This document shows positions 44,018-56,169 of a stretch of 64,000 bases of DNA, piece by piece (positions within the stretch are counted from its first letter, which is position 1; the number at the start of each line of letters is the position of its first letter). Location of the stretch: contig NZ_CP146609.1 in NCBI RefSeq assembly GCF_037094465.1, forward strand, positions 806,001-870,000, in the 5' to 3' direction. Under the pieces are notes generated by a model. It was not told the DNA's origin. It was given only the letters and a program-made list of their open reading frames with translations, and made no database searches. The position numbers and the translations under genes were made by a program. Origin of the DNA: Pseudodesulfovibrio sp. 5S69. Lineage in GTDB: Bacteria > Desulfobacterota > Desulfovibrionia > Desulfovibrionales > Desulfovibrionaceae.

Positions 44018-45172
44018 TCAGCCCTGTTCGTGGGCGCGGATCTGCCCGGAGACCAGTTGGGCGAGCGCCAGGGAGACCAGGGAGAGGCCCACGGCCACCA
44101 TGAAGACCAGCCTGTAATCGGCCATCCAGATGAGCCCGCCGGTGACCGGCACGACCACGGCCGCGATGTGGTTGATGGTGAAGCCCACGGCCATGCCCGA
44201 GGCGATGTCTTGCGGGTCGGCGATCTTCTGGTAGAAGGTCTTGATGGCGATGGCGAAGTTGAAGACGATGTTGTCCAGGATGTACAGGCCGGCCGCGAGC
44301 AGCGGGCTCTCGGTGAAGGCATAGCCCAGGAAGATGACGGCCAGGGCGGCGTACTCTACGGTCAGCACAGGGCGTTCGCCGAACCGGTTGATGGAGCGCC
44401 CGATGATCGGGTTGGCGAAGTAGTTGATGACGTTGTTGCAGACGAACAGGATGGTCACCTGCTGGATGGAGTAACCGAACTTGGTGACCAGCAGGAACAC
44501 GGCGAAGACCGTGAATATCTGCCGCCGGGCGCCGCTCAGGAAGGTCAGGGCGTAATAGAGCCAGTAGCGGGAGCGGAAGGTCATCTTCTTGAGCTGGGGC
44601 GGCAGGTCGGCGCGGGACGGGTCGCGGGTCAGCCCCCACAGCCCGGCGGCCGCGGCCACTCCGCCGAGCAGGGCGAACATCTCGGTGTAGCCCAGGGCCT
44701 TGGCCAGGAAGTAGATGACCGCGCCCACGCTGATGTTGGTCAGGGCGGTGATGGACCGCAGCCGGGCCATGACCACCGGGGCCTCGGTCTTGTCGAAATA
44801 CTGGAGGGTCAGGGACTGGTTCATGGTCTCGTAGTAGTGGAAGCCGAAACTCATGAGCAGGGTGGTGAAGACCAGTCCGCCCAGGGAGGGCATGAGCCCC
44901 GTCAGTCCGACGCCCAGGCCGAGCACGACCACGGACAGCGCGGCCAGCCGGTGTTCGGAGATGATCAGGATCATGTAGATGGCCAGCAGAGCCAGGAAGC
45001 CGGGGACCTCGCGCACGGACTGGACCACACCCATGCCCAGACCGTCCAGTCCGGCCACCTCCACGGCGAAGTTGTTGAGCAGGGTGCGCCAGCCCTGGAA
45101 GGCAGCGCTGGTGCAGATGACCAGCACCAGCAGGAATATGTACATGCGCCGTTTCTTGTCTGCGTCCGTCAT
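44018..45172 (-). CDS. MFS transporter
   Basis: 384 residues with 10-12 membrane helices. The pattern (FQGWRTLLNNFAVEVAGLDG, LMSFGFHYYETMNQSL, NPIIGRSINRFGERPVL) is a major facilitator fold of an uncommon branch. The substrate is unknown. ATG at 45172 has AAGGA about ten bases upstream; an ATG 18 codons earlier is possible. It lies 120 bases from the HDOD regulator, so it is probably a separate unit. Confidence 0.82.
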   Translation of the reverse strand: MTDADKKRRMYIFLLVLVICTSAAFQGWRTLLNNFAVEVAGLDGLGMGVVQSVREVPGFLALLAIYMILIISEHRLAALSVVVLGLGVGLTGLMPSLGGLVFTTLLMSFGFHYYETMNQSLTLQYFDKTEAPVVMARLRSITALTNISVGAVIYFLAKALGYTEMFALLGGVAAAAGLWGLTRDPSRADLPPQLKKMTFRSRYWLYYALTFLSGARRQIFTVFAVFLLVTKFGYSIQQVTILFVCNNVINYFANPIIGRSINRFGERPVLTVEYAALAVIFLGYAFTESPLLAAGLYILDNIVFNFAIAIKTFYQKIADPQDIASGMAVGFTINHIAAVVVPVTGGLIWMADYRLVFMVAVGLSLVSLALAQLVSGQIRAHEQG

Positions 45173-45248
45173 GTGAATGGAATCCTTGGTTGGGGGGAGC
45201 AAGACAATAGGGCTTGGACCCGACAAAGATCAAGTGTAGAATCATCCC

Positions 45249-45680
45249 ATGCCCGATACCCCCATTCTCGTGTCCGCCTGCCTGGCGGGCATCCGTTGCC
45301 GCTACAACGGCGAGGTCGAGTCCTTCGAGCCCGTGGTGGACCTGGTCCGCCGGGGCCGCGCCGTGCCGTTCTGTCCCGAGGTCTTCGGCGGCCTGCCCAC
45401 CCCGCGCGCCCCGTGCGAGATCCGGGACGGCCGGGTGGTCGACGCCGACGGCGCGGACCGCACCGCCGAGTTTAGGCGCGGGGCCGGGGAGGGGCTCGCG
45501 CTGGCCAAGCTCATGAGCTGCCGCGAGGCCGTGCTCAAGGCGCGTTCCCCGTCCTGCGGCTCGGGCGAGGTCTATGACGGGACCTTCACCGCCACGCGCG
45601 TGGCGGGCGACGGATTCTTCGCCCGGCTGCTCAAGGAGCACGGCATCAGTGTGCGCACCGAGGAGGACCTGGAGGGGTGA
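45249..45680 (+). CDS. DUF523 family protein
   Basis: 143 residues, full length for the family. Conserved cysteines sit in VSACLAGIRCRYNG, PFCPEVFGGL and SPSCGSGEVYDG. This cysteine pattern suggests metal or cluster binding, but the function is unknown. Its stop overlaps the GTG start of the metalloprotease gene (GTGA), so translation is coupled. Confidence 0.9.
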   Translation: MPDTPILVSACLAGIRCRYNGEVESFEPVVDLVRRGRAVPFCPEVFGGLPTPRAPCEIRDGRVVDADGADRTAEFRRGAGEGLALAKLMSCREAVLKARSPSCGSGEVYDGTFTATRVAGDGFFARLLKEHGISVRTEEDLEG

Positions 45681-46396
45681 GCCCACGTCTGGAATTCGCC
45701 GGGCTGCCCCTGGCCGTGAAGGCCAACCCGCGCGCCAAGCGGGTGCTGGTCAAGCTGGTGCCGGGCAGGGGGCTCGAAGTGGTCACGCCCAAGCGGTTTG
45801 ATCCCTCACTGGTGCCCGGCATCCTTGAGGAGAAGCGGGCCTGGATCGAACGGACCCGCGACCACATGCTCGCGGCCGGGACCGACCTCTCGGGCACGGT
45901 GCCCGAACTGCCCGAAAGCATCGAGTACCGCGCCTGGGAGCGGATTGTCCGGGTAGACTACCTGGACCGGCCGGGTCCGGTCCGGCTGCTGGAGAATGCG
46001 TCCCGGTGGCAGGTCGCCGGGCCCCTGGTGGACCGCGAACCGATCATTGAGAAGCTGCGCGCCCAGACCGTGAAAAAGGCCCGCGAGGTGCTCCTGCCCT
46101 GGCTCGACCGGGCCAGCCGGAGGACCGGGATGGCTTACTCCGCCCTGCGCGTGCGGCGGCAGAAGACCCGCTGGGGCAGTTGCTCGTCGCGCGGGACCAT
46201 CTCCCTCAACGCCAAGCTTCTGTTCCTGCCGCCGGACCTGGTGGACCACCTGCTCCTGCACGAGCTCTGCCACACTCGCCACCTGAACCACTCCAAGGCG
46301 TACTGGGCCTGCGTGGCCGGATATGAACCGGACTACCGGCGGCTGGAGGACGAGGTCAGCCGGGGCAATCGCTTCGTGCCCGTCTGGTTCCGATGA
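45677..46396 (+). CDS. YgjP/SprT-like zinc metallopeptidase
   Basis: 239 residues with GTG at 45677 overlapping the DUF523 stop. The C-terminal half has RRQKTRWGSCSSRGTISLNAKLLFLPPDLVDHLLLHELCHTRHLNHSKAYW. HELCH plus a downstream His are the zinc ligands of the YgjP (DUF45) family. This is a putative cytoplasmic peptidase, often found with restriction or stress genes. It is co-transcribed with DUF523. Confidence 0.9.
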   Translation: MSPRLEFAGLPLAVKANPRAKRVLVKLVPGRGLEVVTPKRFDPSLVPGILEEKRAWIERTRDHMLAAGTDLSGTVPELPESIEYRAWERIVRVDYLDRPGPVRLLENASRWQVAGPLVDREPIIEKLRAQTVKKAREVLLPWLDRASRRTGMAYSALRVRRQKTRWGSCSSRGTISLNAKLLFLPPDLVDHLLLHELCHTRHLNHSKAYWACVAGYEPDYRRLEDEVSRGNRFVPVWFR

Positions 46397-46435
46397 GCCT
46401 GGCAGAGGCGTGTTGTCGCACCGCCCTGTTTCCGG

Positions 46436-46464
46436 TTGACGGCCCGTTCCGGGTTTTGTAGGCT
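46436..46464 (+). promoter_or_regulatory. Candidate promoter of the ArsR-family gene
   Basis: TTGACG (46436-46441) and TAGGCT (46459-46464) are separated by 17 bases. Transcription from it would begin about at the ATG (46472), implying a leaderless or nearly leaderless mRNA. An ArsR repressor would be expected to bind here itself. Confidence 0.3.
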
Positions 46465-46471
46465 TCGAAAC

Positions 46472-46819
46472 ATGTCGAAGTCCAAGGCTGAAACCGGGCC
46501 CGCAGAGGGTCTTACCCCCGAAGACGAGCTGGAGCAGATGGCGCGCATGTTCAAGGCGCTGTCCAACCCGCACCGGCTGCGCATCTACCGCGAGCTGGCC
46601 TCCTGCGTGTGCGGGTCCGTGGCCAAGTCGCCCGAGGAGTTCCGCAACTGCCAGTGCGGGTTCGCCGACCGGTTCGGCCTGGCCCCGTCCACGGTGTCGC
46701 ACCACTTCAAGGAGTTGCGCGAGGCGGGGCTCATCCACATGAAGCGCGAAGCCAAAAGCGTGCTCTTCTGGGTCGACCAAGAGGCCGCCCGCAAGCTGCG
46801 CCATGTGCTCAACGGATAG
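46472..46819 (+). CDS. ArsR/SmtB-family repressor with cysteine pairs
   Basis: 115 residues. A winged helix (MARMFKALSNPHRLRIYREL, FGLAPSTVSHHFKELREAGLIHMKREAKSVLFWVD) is the ArsR type. Between helices it has CVCG and NCQCG pairs, a good site for a thiophilic metal or arsenite, or for redox sensing. ATG at 46472 lies 11 bases after an AGGC sequence. The next gene is a flavodoxin-type protein on the same strand and may be its target. Confidence 0.9.
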   Translation: MSKSKAETGPAEGLTPEDELEQMARMFKALSNPHRLRIYRELASCVCGSVAKSPEEFRNCQCGFADRFGLAPSTVSHHFKELREAGLIHMKREAKSVLFWVDQEAARKLRHVLNG

Positions 46820-46934
46820 CGGGAAACGGCGGAGGGCCGGGGAGTTCTCTTTTTTTGGCTTATGTCTTCGATGATTCGTGAAGTCTAGAATGTCCAAAGC
46901 CGCGCGGCGAGTCCGTGCAACACAAGGAGCCTGT

Positions 46935-47585
46935 ATGAAACTGATGGCCTTCAATGGCAGCCCGAGGAAAAAATGGAACACCGCGACGTTGATCGAGCAC
47001 GCCCTGGACGGCGCACGCGAGGCCGGGGTCGAGGTGGAGCTGGTCCACCTGTACGACCTGGATTTCAAAGGGTGTTCGAGCTGTTTCGCCTGCAAACGGC
47101 ACGGGCGCAAGGAGATCGGCGTGTGCGCGCTCAAGGACGAGCTCAGGCCGGTACTGGAGCGGTTCAAGGAGGCGGACGCCCTGCTGCTCGGCACACCTGT
47201 GTACTACGGCTGCGAGTCGGCCTGCACCCGGGCCTTCCTGGAGCGGCTGCAGTTCCCCTACCTGAACTACGCGGACTACTCCAAGCCGCATTTTCCCGGC
47301 AAGATCGCCACCGGGCTGCTCTACACCATGAACATACCGGAGAGCCGCCTGGAGCCTCTGGGCTACCCTCCCATGTTCGAGCGCACCCGCGCCAACCTGG
47401 CCCGGCACTTCGGCTCCTGCGAGCTGCTGCTGTCCATGAACACCACGCAGTACAGCGACTACGACAAGTTCGAGACCGGCTTCGACAAGAACGACAAGGC
47501 CCGCCAGCGCGCGGAGCAGTTCCCCCAGGACTGCCAGGCGGCCAAGGAACTCGGCGCGCGCTTGGCCATGGGCTACCAGTCCTGA
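46935..47585 (+). CDS. Flavodoxin-fold NAD(P)H-dependent oxidoreductase
   Basis: 216 residues. LMAFNGSPRKKWNTATLIEHAL is the phosphate-binding loop of the flavodoxin-like fold, and GCSSCFACKRHGRKEIGVC holds an iron-sulfur-flavoprotein-type cysteine group, as in the 30.5-31.1 kb gene. PVYYGCESACTRAFLERL is the dimer and FMN region. ATG at 46935 has AAGGAG upstream. It follows the ArsR gene by 115 bases and may be under its control. Confidence 0.9.
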   Translation: MKLMAFNGSPRKKWNTATLIEHALDGAREAGVEVELVHLYDLDFKGCSSCFACKRHGRKEIGVCALKDELRPVLERFKEADALLLGTPVYYGCESACTRAFLERLQFPYLNYADYSKPHFPGKIATGLLYTMNIPESRLEPLGYPPMFERTRANLARHFGSCELLLSMNTTQYSDYDKFETGFDKNDKARQRAEQFPQDCQAAKELGARLAMGYQS

Positions 47586-47612
47586 TCCACGCCCACTGCC
47601 GTCCAAAAGACC

Positions 47613-47642
47613 GGGGCCGACACGCGCAAGCATGTCGGCCCC
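47613..47642 (+). terminator. Hairpin after the flavoprotein gene
   Basis: A perfect 10-bp stem (ggggccgaca / tgtcggcccc) with a 10-base loop lies 28 bases past the stop; only a short T-run follows. Confidence 0.6.
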
Positions 47643-47694
47643 GACCTTTACCCCCAAATCGCACCACGCCCCAACGCCCGCCAAAGCGCACGCC

Positions 47695-47878
47695 AGAACG
47701 CGCCCCGCCTCCGCGAAGCGGCACCAAAAAGTTTAGGAAGGGAGTGGGGATGGGGGTCCGGGAGAAGGGGAGAGGGAAAGCCCTTTACAAAGGATTCCCC
47801 TCTCCCCTTCTCCCGGCCGATCGCTGCTGTCCTCATCCGTAAGGCTCGAAGACTCGCCAACGGCTGGAGGCCCGGAGG
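47695..47878. repeat. Intergenic repeat, copy 2
   Basis: Block A (47707-47739, gcctccgcgaagcggcacc...) and an inverted block B (47820-47860, matching 36 of 41 bases of 7875-7915) flank a G-rich hairpin-like centre (ggagaaggggagaggg and its complement near 47761-47810). With copy 1 it defines a repeat family. Block order is the same but B is reversed. Confidence 0.7.
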
Positions 47879-47882
47879 CGTC

Positions 47883-48122
47883 TTAGCTCTCGGCGTCTTC
47901 GAATTTGGTTTGGATGATGGCGGCGTCCCGGGGACCGGCTTCGAGTTGCAGGGATTTGGACTGTCCGTGGCAGCGCACGCCTTCGGCGGTCAGGGTGATG
48001 TACCCGGCGGACAGGGCGGTGGTATAGGGCATCTGCTCGCGCATCTCGTCGAAGTTGATGCGGCTGGGGAAGATGACGGGCACGGCGGCGCCGGAAAAGT
48101 CTTCGAACATGATGTATTTCAT
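47883..48122 (-). CDS. Small hypothetical protein
   Basis: 79 residues (MKYIMFEDFSGAAVPVIFPS...), acidic, with no membrane helix. I do not recognise it. GGAG-like purines precede the ATG, and codon use is like that of its neighbours. It is divergent from the glycosyltransferase gene, and its stop adjoins repeat copy 2. Confidence 0.65.
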   Translation of the reverse strand: MKYIMFEDFSGAAVPVIFPSRINFDEMREQMPYTTALSAGYITLTAEGVRCHGQSKSLQLEAGPRDAAIIQTKFEDAES

Positions 48123-48212
48123 GGGTGGGCTCCTTGCGGTAGACAGTAGCCGTTGGCCGTCCGCAGATCAAGATGTTGCCTGAACCTGTCCGACAGGATA
48201 CACGTACACCCC

Positions 48213-49268
48213 ATGCGGGAATACAAAAAAATCGGCGTCTGGCAGACCGCCTTCCTGGGCGATGCGGTCCTGACCCTGCCGCTGCTCAGGGCCCTGAAGG
48301 ACCGGTATCCGGACGCGGAGATCCATTTCTTCGTGCGTGCCGGGGTGGAGTCCGTGTTCGCGGGCCAGCCCGAGATCGCGCAGGTGCGACCCTTTGCCAA
48401 GCGCGGCGCGCAGAAATCCCTGAACGCCGCGGTGCGTCTGGGCTGGGAGATCGGCCGGGAAGGCTTCGACCTGTGGATATCCACCCATACCAGCCTGCGC
48501 TCGGCCCTGGTGGCCGGGGCCACGGGCATCAGGCGGCGCATCGGCTACAACCGGCCGTGGTACAACCGGCTGGGCTACACCGAGACCGTGGACCGGCGCT
48601 TCGGCGAGCTGGCCGAGATCGAACGGCTCATGGAGTTGGGCCGGCCGTTGGGTATCACCGGCCCGGCCCCCGAAGCCCGGCTGGTCCTGCCCGAAGAGGC
48701 CATGCGGGCGGCAGACCGGTTCTGGAAGACCTCAGAGTTCGACCGGCCCGTGCTCGGCATCCACCCCGGCTCCACCTGGCCGACCAAGTGCTGGCCCGAG
48801 GAGTATTTCAGCGAGATCGTCCGCCGCGCCGCGGCTGCGGGCGCGCACGTGCTCGTCTTTGCCGGGCCGGGTGAGGAGGCGGTGGCCGCGCAGGTCATCG
48901 ACCGGGCCCAGGCCGACCCGCACCGGGTGACCAACCTGGCCGGACAGCTCTCGCTCCCGGAACTGGCCGCCTACCAGGGCAGGCTCGACGCCTACCTGAC
49001 CAACGATTCCGGTCCCATGCACCTGGCCTGGACCCAGGACGTGCCCCTGGTGGCGCTGTTCGGCCCGACCGTCGAGTCGCTCGGGTTCTTCCCGCGCGGC
49101 GGCCACTCCACGGTCCTGGAGAACAACGGGCTGACCTGCCGCCCCTGCGGCCTGCACGGGCCGAAAAAATGCCCCGAGGGCCACTTCAAGTGCATGCACG
49201 AACTCACCCCGGACCGGGTCTGGGACGCGCTCCGGATCAAGCTTGGGCTGTCGCAAGAGGAATTGTGA
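48213..49268 (+). CDS. Glycosyltransferase family 9 (heptosyltransferase-like)
   Basis: 351 residues. The N-terminal KKIGVWQTAFLGDAVLTLPLLRALKDRYP and the C-terminal half with LGIHPGSTWPTKCWPEEYF, AYLTNDSGPMHLAWTQDVPLVALFGPTVESLGFFPRG match the heptosyltransferase/WaaF family, which builds the inner core of lipopolysaccharide. A cysteine pair in CRPCGLHGPKKCPEGHFKC is typical of the family. ATG at 48213 is chosen over the longer frame because the family begins there. It ends just before the AT-rich insert. Confidence 0.92.
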   Translation: MREYKKIGVWQTAFLGDAVLTLPLLRALKDRYPDAEIHFFVRAGVESVFAGQPEIAQVRPFAKRGAQKSLNAAVRLGWEIGREGFDLWISTHTSLRSALVAGATGIRRRIGYNRPWYNRLGYTETVDRRFGELAEIERLMELGRPLGITGPAPEARLVLPEEAMRAADRFWKTSEFDRPVLGIHPGSTWPTKCWPEEYFSEIVRRAAAAGAHVLVFAGPGEEAVAAQVIDRAQADPHRVTNLAGQLSLPELAAYQGRLDAYLTNDSGPMHLAWTQDVPLVALFGPTVESLGFFPRGGHSTVLENNGLTCRPCGLHGPKKCPEGHFKCMHELTPDRVWDALRIKLGLSQEEL

Positions 49269-49274
49269 AAAAAT

Positions 49275-49294
49275 AGTAATCAGTGTTGATTACT
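49275..49294 (-). terminator. Terminator overlapping the end of the YwgA-like gene
   Basis: On the minus strand a stem agtaatca / tgattact (4-base loop) is followed by ATTTTTT. The hairpin overlaps the stop codon at 49290-49292, so the two-gene insert has its own terminator. Confidence 0.75.
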
Positions 49295-49808
49295 GCTTGT
49301 TTATATATGGAGAGAGTCTACCATACATATCCTGTATGGCCGCTGAACTATAGTTTGTACCTTTCCACGCCTTAAATTCACGCTCTATATTTTCAGCTGT
49401 AACTTTTTCCCCCTGTGACCTGAGGGATTCAGCACAATATAAAACAGTCCCTGCACATTCAAGGTTGTTGAAATCAAAGTCTTCGACAACCGTTTTGAAC
49501 TCATTCAAATGGTTTTCGATCAGGGCAACCGCGTCTTGGGGTGGTTTCGAATATCCACTTAAATCGTTGACTTCAATTGTGTAGCTATTCTGTCTGATTT
49601 CATCCCAAAATGCCATACTTCCAAGTGTGCTAGCAAGATCAAATGAGAATGGCCCATATGTATAAGGCTCAAATTTAAATCCTGTAACAAACCCTTGTGT
49701 ATTGAGAAAGTATAGAAATTTGTGCAAAACAACTTTTTGCAGAGGAACTTCATTTGACTGAAGGATCCTGAGCACATTTGCAACCATCTGCTTGTTCATA
49801 TCCCTCAT
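49290..49808 (-). CDS. YwgA / DUF4065-like protein of a two-gene module
   Basis: 172 residues. The helical start (MRDMNKQMVANVLRILQSN), LQKVVLHKFLYFLNTQGF and KFEPYTYGPFSFDL resemble Bacillus YwgA and the SocA/Panacea (DUF4065) family, in which a hydrophobic helix is followed by a YGP motif. Panacea proteins neutralise or interact with toxins. No enzyme motif is seen. The ATG overlaps the HD gene's stop (ATGA), so the two are co-translated. Codon use and AT content are unlike the neighbours. Confidence 0.7.
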   Translation of the reverse strand: MRDMNKQMVANVLRILQSNEVPLQKVVLHKFLYFLNTQGFVTGFKFEPYTYGPFSFDLASTLGSMAFWDEIRQNSYTIEVNDLSGYSKPPQDAVALIENHLNEFKTVVEDFDFNNLECAGTVLYCAESLRSQGEKVTAENIEREFKAWKGTNYSSAAIQDMYGRLSPYINKQ

Positions 49809-51148
49809 TTAGCACCCCTCTCTTCCGCTTCCAGTCCCATTAGCAATTTATTTGCATCAGAGTGTCTTGCCGGTTTGACGTACACTCGGAAAATGTGAAC
49901 TGGTTCATCTGCTAGCTGTCTGAATATCCAAGATCGATCGGTTATGTCAACATACCGTTCTGGCCTTCCTTTACCTTCACGAGTTGACAGAGTTATTTTG
50001 CCGTACTGCTCTGCTGGAGAATTTTGAGCTTTCGCTTCCGAGCCGTCCGGTTCAGTTCCCCTTTTCAAAATTTCGACTGGCTGCTCTTGAGTGAAATAAT
50101 CTTCCCCTTCAGCAAAGTCAGGAGCATCACGCAATTTGCGAACAAGTGCCTTGAAAAAAAATTTCCCCTCAGATGAAGAACTGGTTGTATCGATTACAGG
50201 GACAAGGTGTTCATTTCTGAAGATGTAATCTGACCATTCACTTTGTGACTCTTTTGCAGCTGTAATAATAGTATAATCATCAACAGTGGCAAGTCTCTCA
50301 AAGTCGGCAAAGACTATAGCTCCATTTTCAATTGTTAGAGGCAGGACGTTGGGCATCTCTTGTACGAATCGTCTTAAAACCCAATCATACCCACTACGTG
50401 TCCTGTGATAGGGTATTTGTAAGTTGTAGTGGTATCTAGAGACTAGAAAAGATTCTGCAACGTGTAAATCTGCCTCGTCGACGACAAGAGAAAAATGCCC
50501 GGTAGCGTCCTCTTCACGAGCAGCAAATATTTGTAAATACCGTGCGAAATCATACTCTCCGTATTTAACTCCACAGGAATGAGAATCTCGCAGGAGATAA
50601 TCAGCCCTATCGGCATCAAGCTGTCCTGAAATAATTTCGTGAAAAAGTTTGTAATGTGCTGGTGGTTTTTTTGCGAGAAGGGCAGCGACAACAGAGGGGT
50701 TAATATTTTCTGATGTTATGACATCAGAAATGCCTGCATAGTTATTAATGATATATTGGCTAAGGTCTTCGTGACTTAACCCTTGTAACCATTCTTTTTC
50801 TACAGCATGAGAAAAAGGAAGGTGTCCAATGTCATGTAATAATGCAGCAAAACGTAAAGTTTTTATAATCTTAGCGCTAGGTTCTAAATTCAGTTGGGTG
50901 TGCTTATGATCCATTACCCCAGCGAGCATTAAAGTAGCACAGTGCATAACTCCAATTGAGTGCACAAAACGTGAGTGTTCCGCCGACGGATACACGTATT
51001 TTGTTAAGGCCAGTTGATGAATTCTGCGTAGCCTTTGAAAAATCGGTGAATCGATTATTTTTAGTTCAGCGTCTGTTAGGAGTATGAATCCGTAAAGTGG
51101 ATCTCGAATGCGATGTTTAGCATCAATTTTTTTAAAATATTCTTCCAC
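49805..51148 (-). CDS. HD-domain phosphohydrolase (SAMHD1/dGTPase-like), foreign
   Basis: 447 residues. The HD core is intact: FQRLRRIHQLALTKYVYPSAEHSRFVHSIGV (His63), LLHDIGHLPFSHAVE (His105, Asp106) and QLDADRADYLLRDS (Asp180). These are the metal ligands of the dNTP triphosphohydrolase branch that contains SAMHD1 and B. subtilis YwfO. The C-terminal ~200 residues are unassigned. The gene is AT-rich with AGA/ATA codons unlike the rest of the window. It overlaps a YwgA-like gene. A nucleotide-depleting, phage-defence role is an inference. Confidence 0.85.
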   Translation of the reverse strand: MEEYFKKIDAKHRIRDPLYGFILLTDAELKIIDSPIFQRLRRIHQLALTKYVYPSAEHSRFVHSIGVMHCATLMLAGVMDHKHTQLNLEPSAKIIKTLRFAALLHDIGHLPFSHAVEKEWLQGLSHEDLSQYIINNYAGISDVITSENINPSVVAALLAKKPPAHYKLFHEIISGQLDADRADYLLRDSHSCGVKYGEYDFARYLQIFAAREEDATGHFSLVVDEADLHVAESFLVSRYHYNLQIPYHRTRSGYDWVLRRFVQEMPNVLPLTIENGAIVFADFERLATVDDYTIITAAKESQSEWSDYIFRNEHLVPVIDTTSSSSEGKFFFKALVRKLRDAPDFAEGEDYFTQEQPVEILKRGTEPDGSEAKAQNSPAEQYGKITLSTREGKGRPERYVDITDRSWIFRQLADEPVHIFRVYVKPARHSDANKLLMGLEAEERGAK

Positions 51149-51300
51149 ATCGTAGTCCTAGTTTAATGCATTTTTTATTCAACTACTCCATTTTACAAAG
51201 AACAGCAAGTACGTAATCTTGAGTTGCTAGTGTGTAAGCAATGTTGTCTCTTGTCGAACGGCGATAAAAAATGATCCATCGAATCTAACCTAACAGCATG
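51149..51300. other. AT-rich upstream region of the HD module
   Basis: About 150 AT-rich bases before the HD gene, the presumed promoter region. Several TTG-containing -35-like words occur, but no convincing pair at 17-base spacing was selected. The GC content rises sharply at 51301, at the ATP synthase terminator. Confidence 0.4.
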
Positions 51301-51301
51301 A

Positions 51302-51333
51302 AAAAGGGCGGTTCCTTGCGGAACCGCCCTTTT
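51302..51333 (-). terminator. Terminator of the ATP synthase operon
   Basis: A perfect 14-bp stem (aaaagggcggttcc / ggaaccgccctttt) with a TTGC loop lies 27 bases past the atpC stop and has T-runs on both sides. Confidence 0.85.
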
Positions 51334-51360
51334 GTTATCGGGTGACGGAACGGGTCGTTG

Positions 51361-51780
51361 CTAGCAGGTGCCTGCGCCCTTGCCGCTGGACTTGCAGTTG
51401 ATGCGCGTGATGGCGCGCTTCAGGGCAGCCTGGTTGCGGGTGGCCTCAACCTTTTCCTTGGCGGCCTGGGCGCGCTCTTGGGCACGCTCCTTGGCCTTCA
51501 TGGCGCGTTCCACGTCGATCTCGGTGGCCTTCTCGGCAATCTCGGCCAGGATGGTGACCTGGTTATTGCTGACTTCGGCGAAGCCGCCGGAGACGAAGAC
51601 GTAGTACGCCTTGCCGTCTTGTTTGTAGTGAAGATTGCCGATCCCGAGTGCGGACAGGAAGGGCACGTGGTTCGGCAGTACACCGAATTCGCCCATGATG
51701 CCGGGCGCGCCCACGTATTCCACGTCCTCGGAAAGAACCTTCCGGTCGGGAGTGACAATTTCAAGCTTCATAGTGGCCAT
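51361..51780 (-). CDS. atpC: F1F0 ATP synthase epsilon subunit
   Basis: 139 residues. The N-terminal beta barrel ([40 protein letters not shown]) and the C-terminal helical hairpin rich in Ala/Arg/Glu ([20 protein letters not shown]) are typical. The subunit joins the gamma shaft to the rotor and regulates ATP hydrolysis. GAGGTAAC precedes the ATG; an ATG three codons later is possible. Last gene of the operon, 12 bases after atpD. Confidence 0.96.
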   Translation of the reverse strand: MATMKLEIVTPDRKVLSEDVEYVGAPGIMGEFGVLPNHVPFLSALGIGNLHYKQDGKAYYVFVSGGFAEVSNNQVTILAEIAEKATEIDVERAMKAKERAQERAQAAKEKVEATRNQAALKRAITRINCKSSGKGAGTC

Positions 51781-51792
51781 GAGTTACCTCGC

Positions 51793-53193
<1,401 letters not shown>

Positions 53194-53206
53194 TCATAGC
53201 CCCCTT

Positions 53207-54088
53207 TTATCCTTTCAGCGCTTCCACGCCGCCGACAATGTCCATAAGATCGCCAGTGATGGCGGCCTGCCTTGTCTTGTTGTAGAGCAAGGTCAGGGTG
53301 TCCGTCAGTTCGTCGCACGCCTTGGTGGCGTTATCCATGGCCGCCATACGGGCCGCGTGCTCGGATGCGGAAGTATCCAGCAGGGCGCGGTATACCTGGA
53401 CCTTGATAAACCGAGGCAGAAGCTCGGCCAGCAGGCCCTCGACAGACGGTTCGTACAAGTAGTCTCCGGTGGATCCGGACTCGCCTTCGCTTGCAACCTC
53501 TTCCTGAGCAGCCATGGGCAGGACCGTCAGGTTGACGGGCGGCTGTTTGGCCATGCTCTGGAATTCGCCGAAGCACACGTGGACCTCATCGAGGTCGCCC
53601 TCGATGTACCCGGCGATCAGCTCGTTGCCGACGCTCGCCGCCAGGGTGAAGTCGAAGTGGGTCATGGCGTCGGCCTCGGCGCGCACGATCTCGAAATCGA
53701 GCTTGCGGAAGGCATCGCGGGCCTTCTTGCCGATGCACCAGACCTTGACCGTCTTGCCCTCGGCCGCCTTGGCCTGGGCCAGACGTTTGGCCGTGTTGAT
53801 GATATTGATATTGAACGCGCCGCACAGCCCGCGGTCGGAGGTAGCGACCATGATTCCCACGGTCTTCACTTCCTCACGGACTTCCAGCAGCGGATGTACC
53901 GATTCGTCGGCACCGGCCGCCAAGTCGCCGAGCATCTCGTAAAACTTGTTCGCATACGGACGGAAGCGTTCGATACGCTCCTGTGAGTTGCGCAGTTTTG
54001 CCGAGGCCACCATTCCCATGGCCTTGGTGATCTGCTTGGTTTTCTTGACGCCAGTGATCTGATTCTGGACGTCTCTTAACGAAGCCAT
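53207..54088 (-). CDS. atpG: F1F0 ATP synthase gamma subunit
   Basis: 293 residues. The N-terminal SLRDVQNQITGVKKTKQITKAMGMVASAKL and the C-terminal AMDNATKACDELTDTLTLLYNKTRQAAITGDLMDIVGG helices form the rotary shaft; SDRGLCGAFN is also family-typical. It lies 16 bases after atpA. A short insert around residue ~195-215 (EEVASEGESGS) is a species-level variation. Confidence 0.97.
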   Translation of the reverse strand: MASLRDVQNQITGVKKTKQITKAMGMVASAKLRNSQERIERFRPYANKFYEMLGDLAAGADESVHPLLEVREEVKTVGIMVATSDRGLCGAFNINIINTAKRLAQAKAAEGKTVKVWCIGKKARDAFRKLDFEIVRAEADAMTHFDFTLAASVGNELIAGYIEGDLDEVHVCFGEFQSMAKQPPVNLTVLPMAAQEEVASEGESGSTGDYLYEPSVEGLLAELLPRFIKVQVYRALLDTSASEHAARMAAMDNATKACDELTDTLTLLYNKTRQAAITGDLMDIVGGVEALKG

Positions 54089-54104
54089 TCAATTACCCCT
54101 TAGG

Positions 54105-56165
<2,061 letters not shown>

Positions 56166-56169
<4 letters not shown>

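Noticed and set aside
42666..45686. Long minus-strand frame through the HDOD regulator and MFS genes.
   Set aside because: It is another frame of the same strand over two recognised proteins, and its translation is Arg/Pro-rich nonsense.
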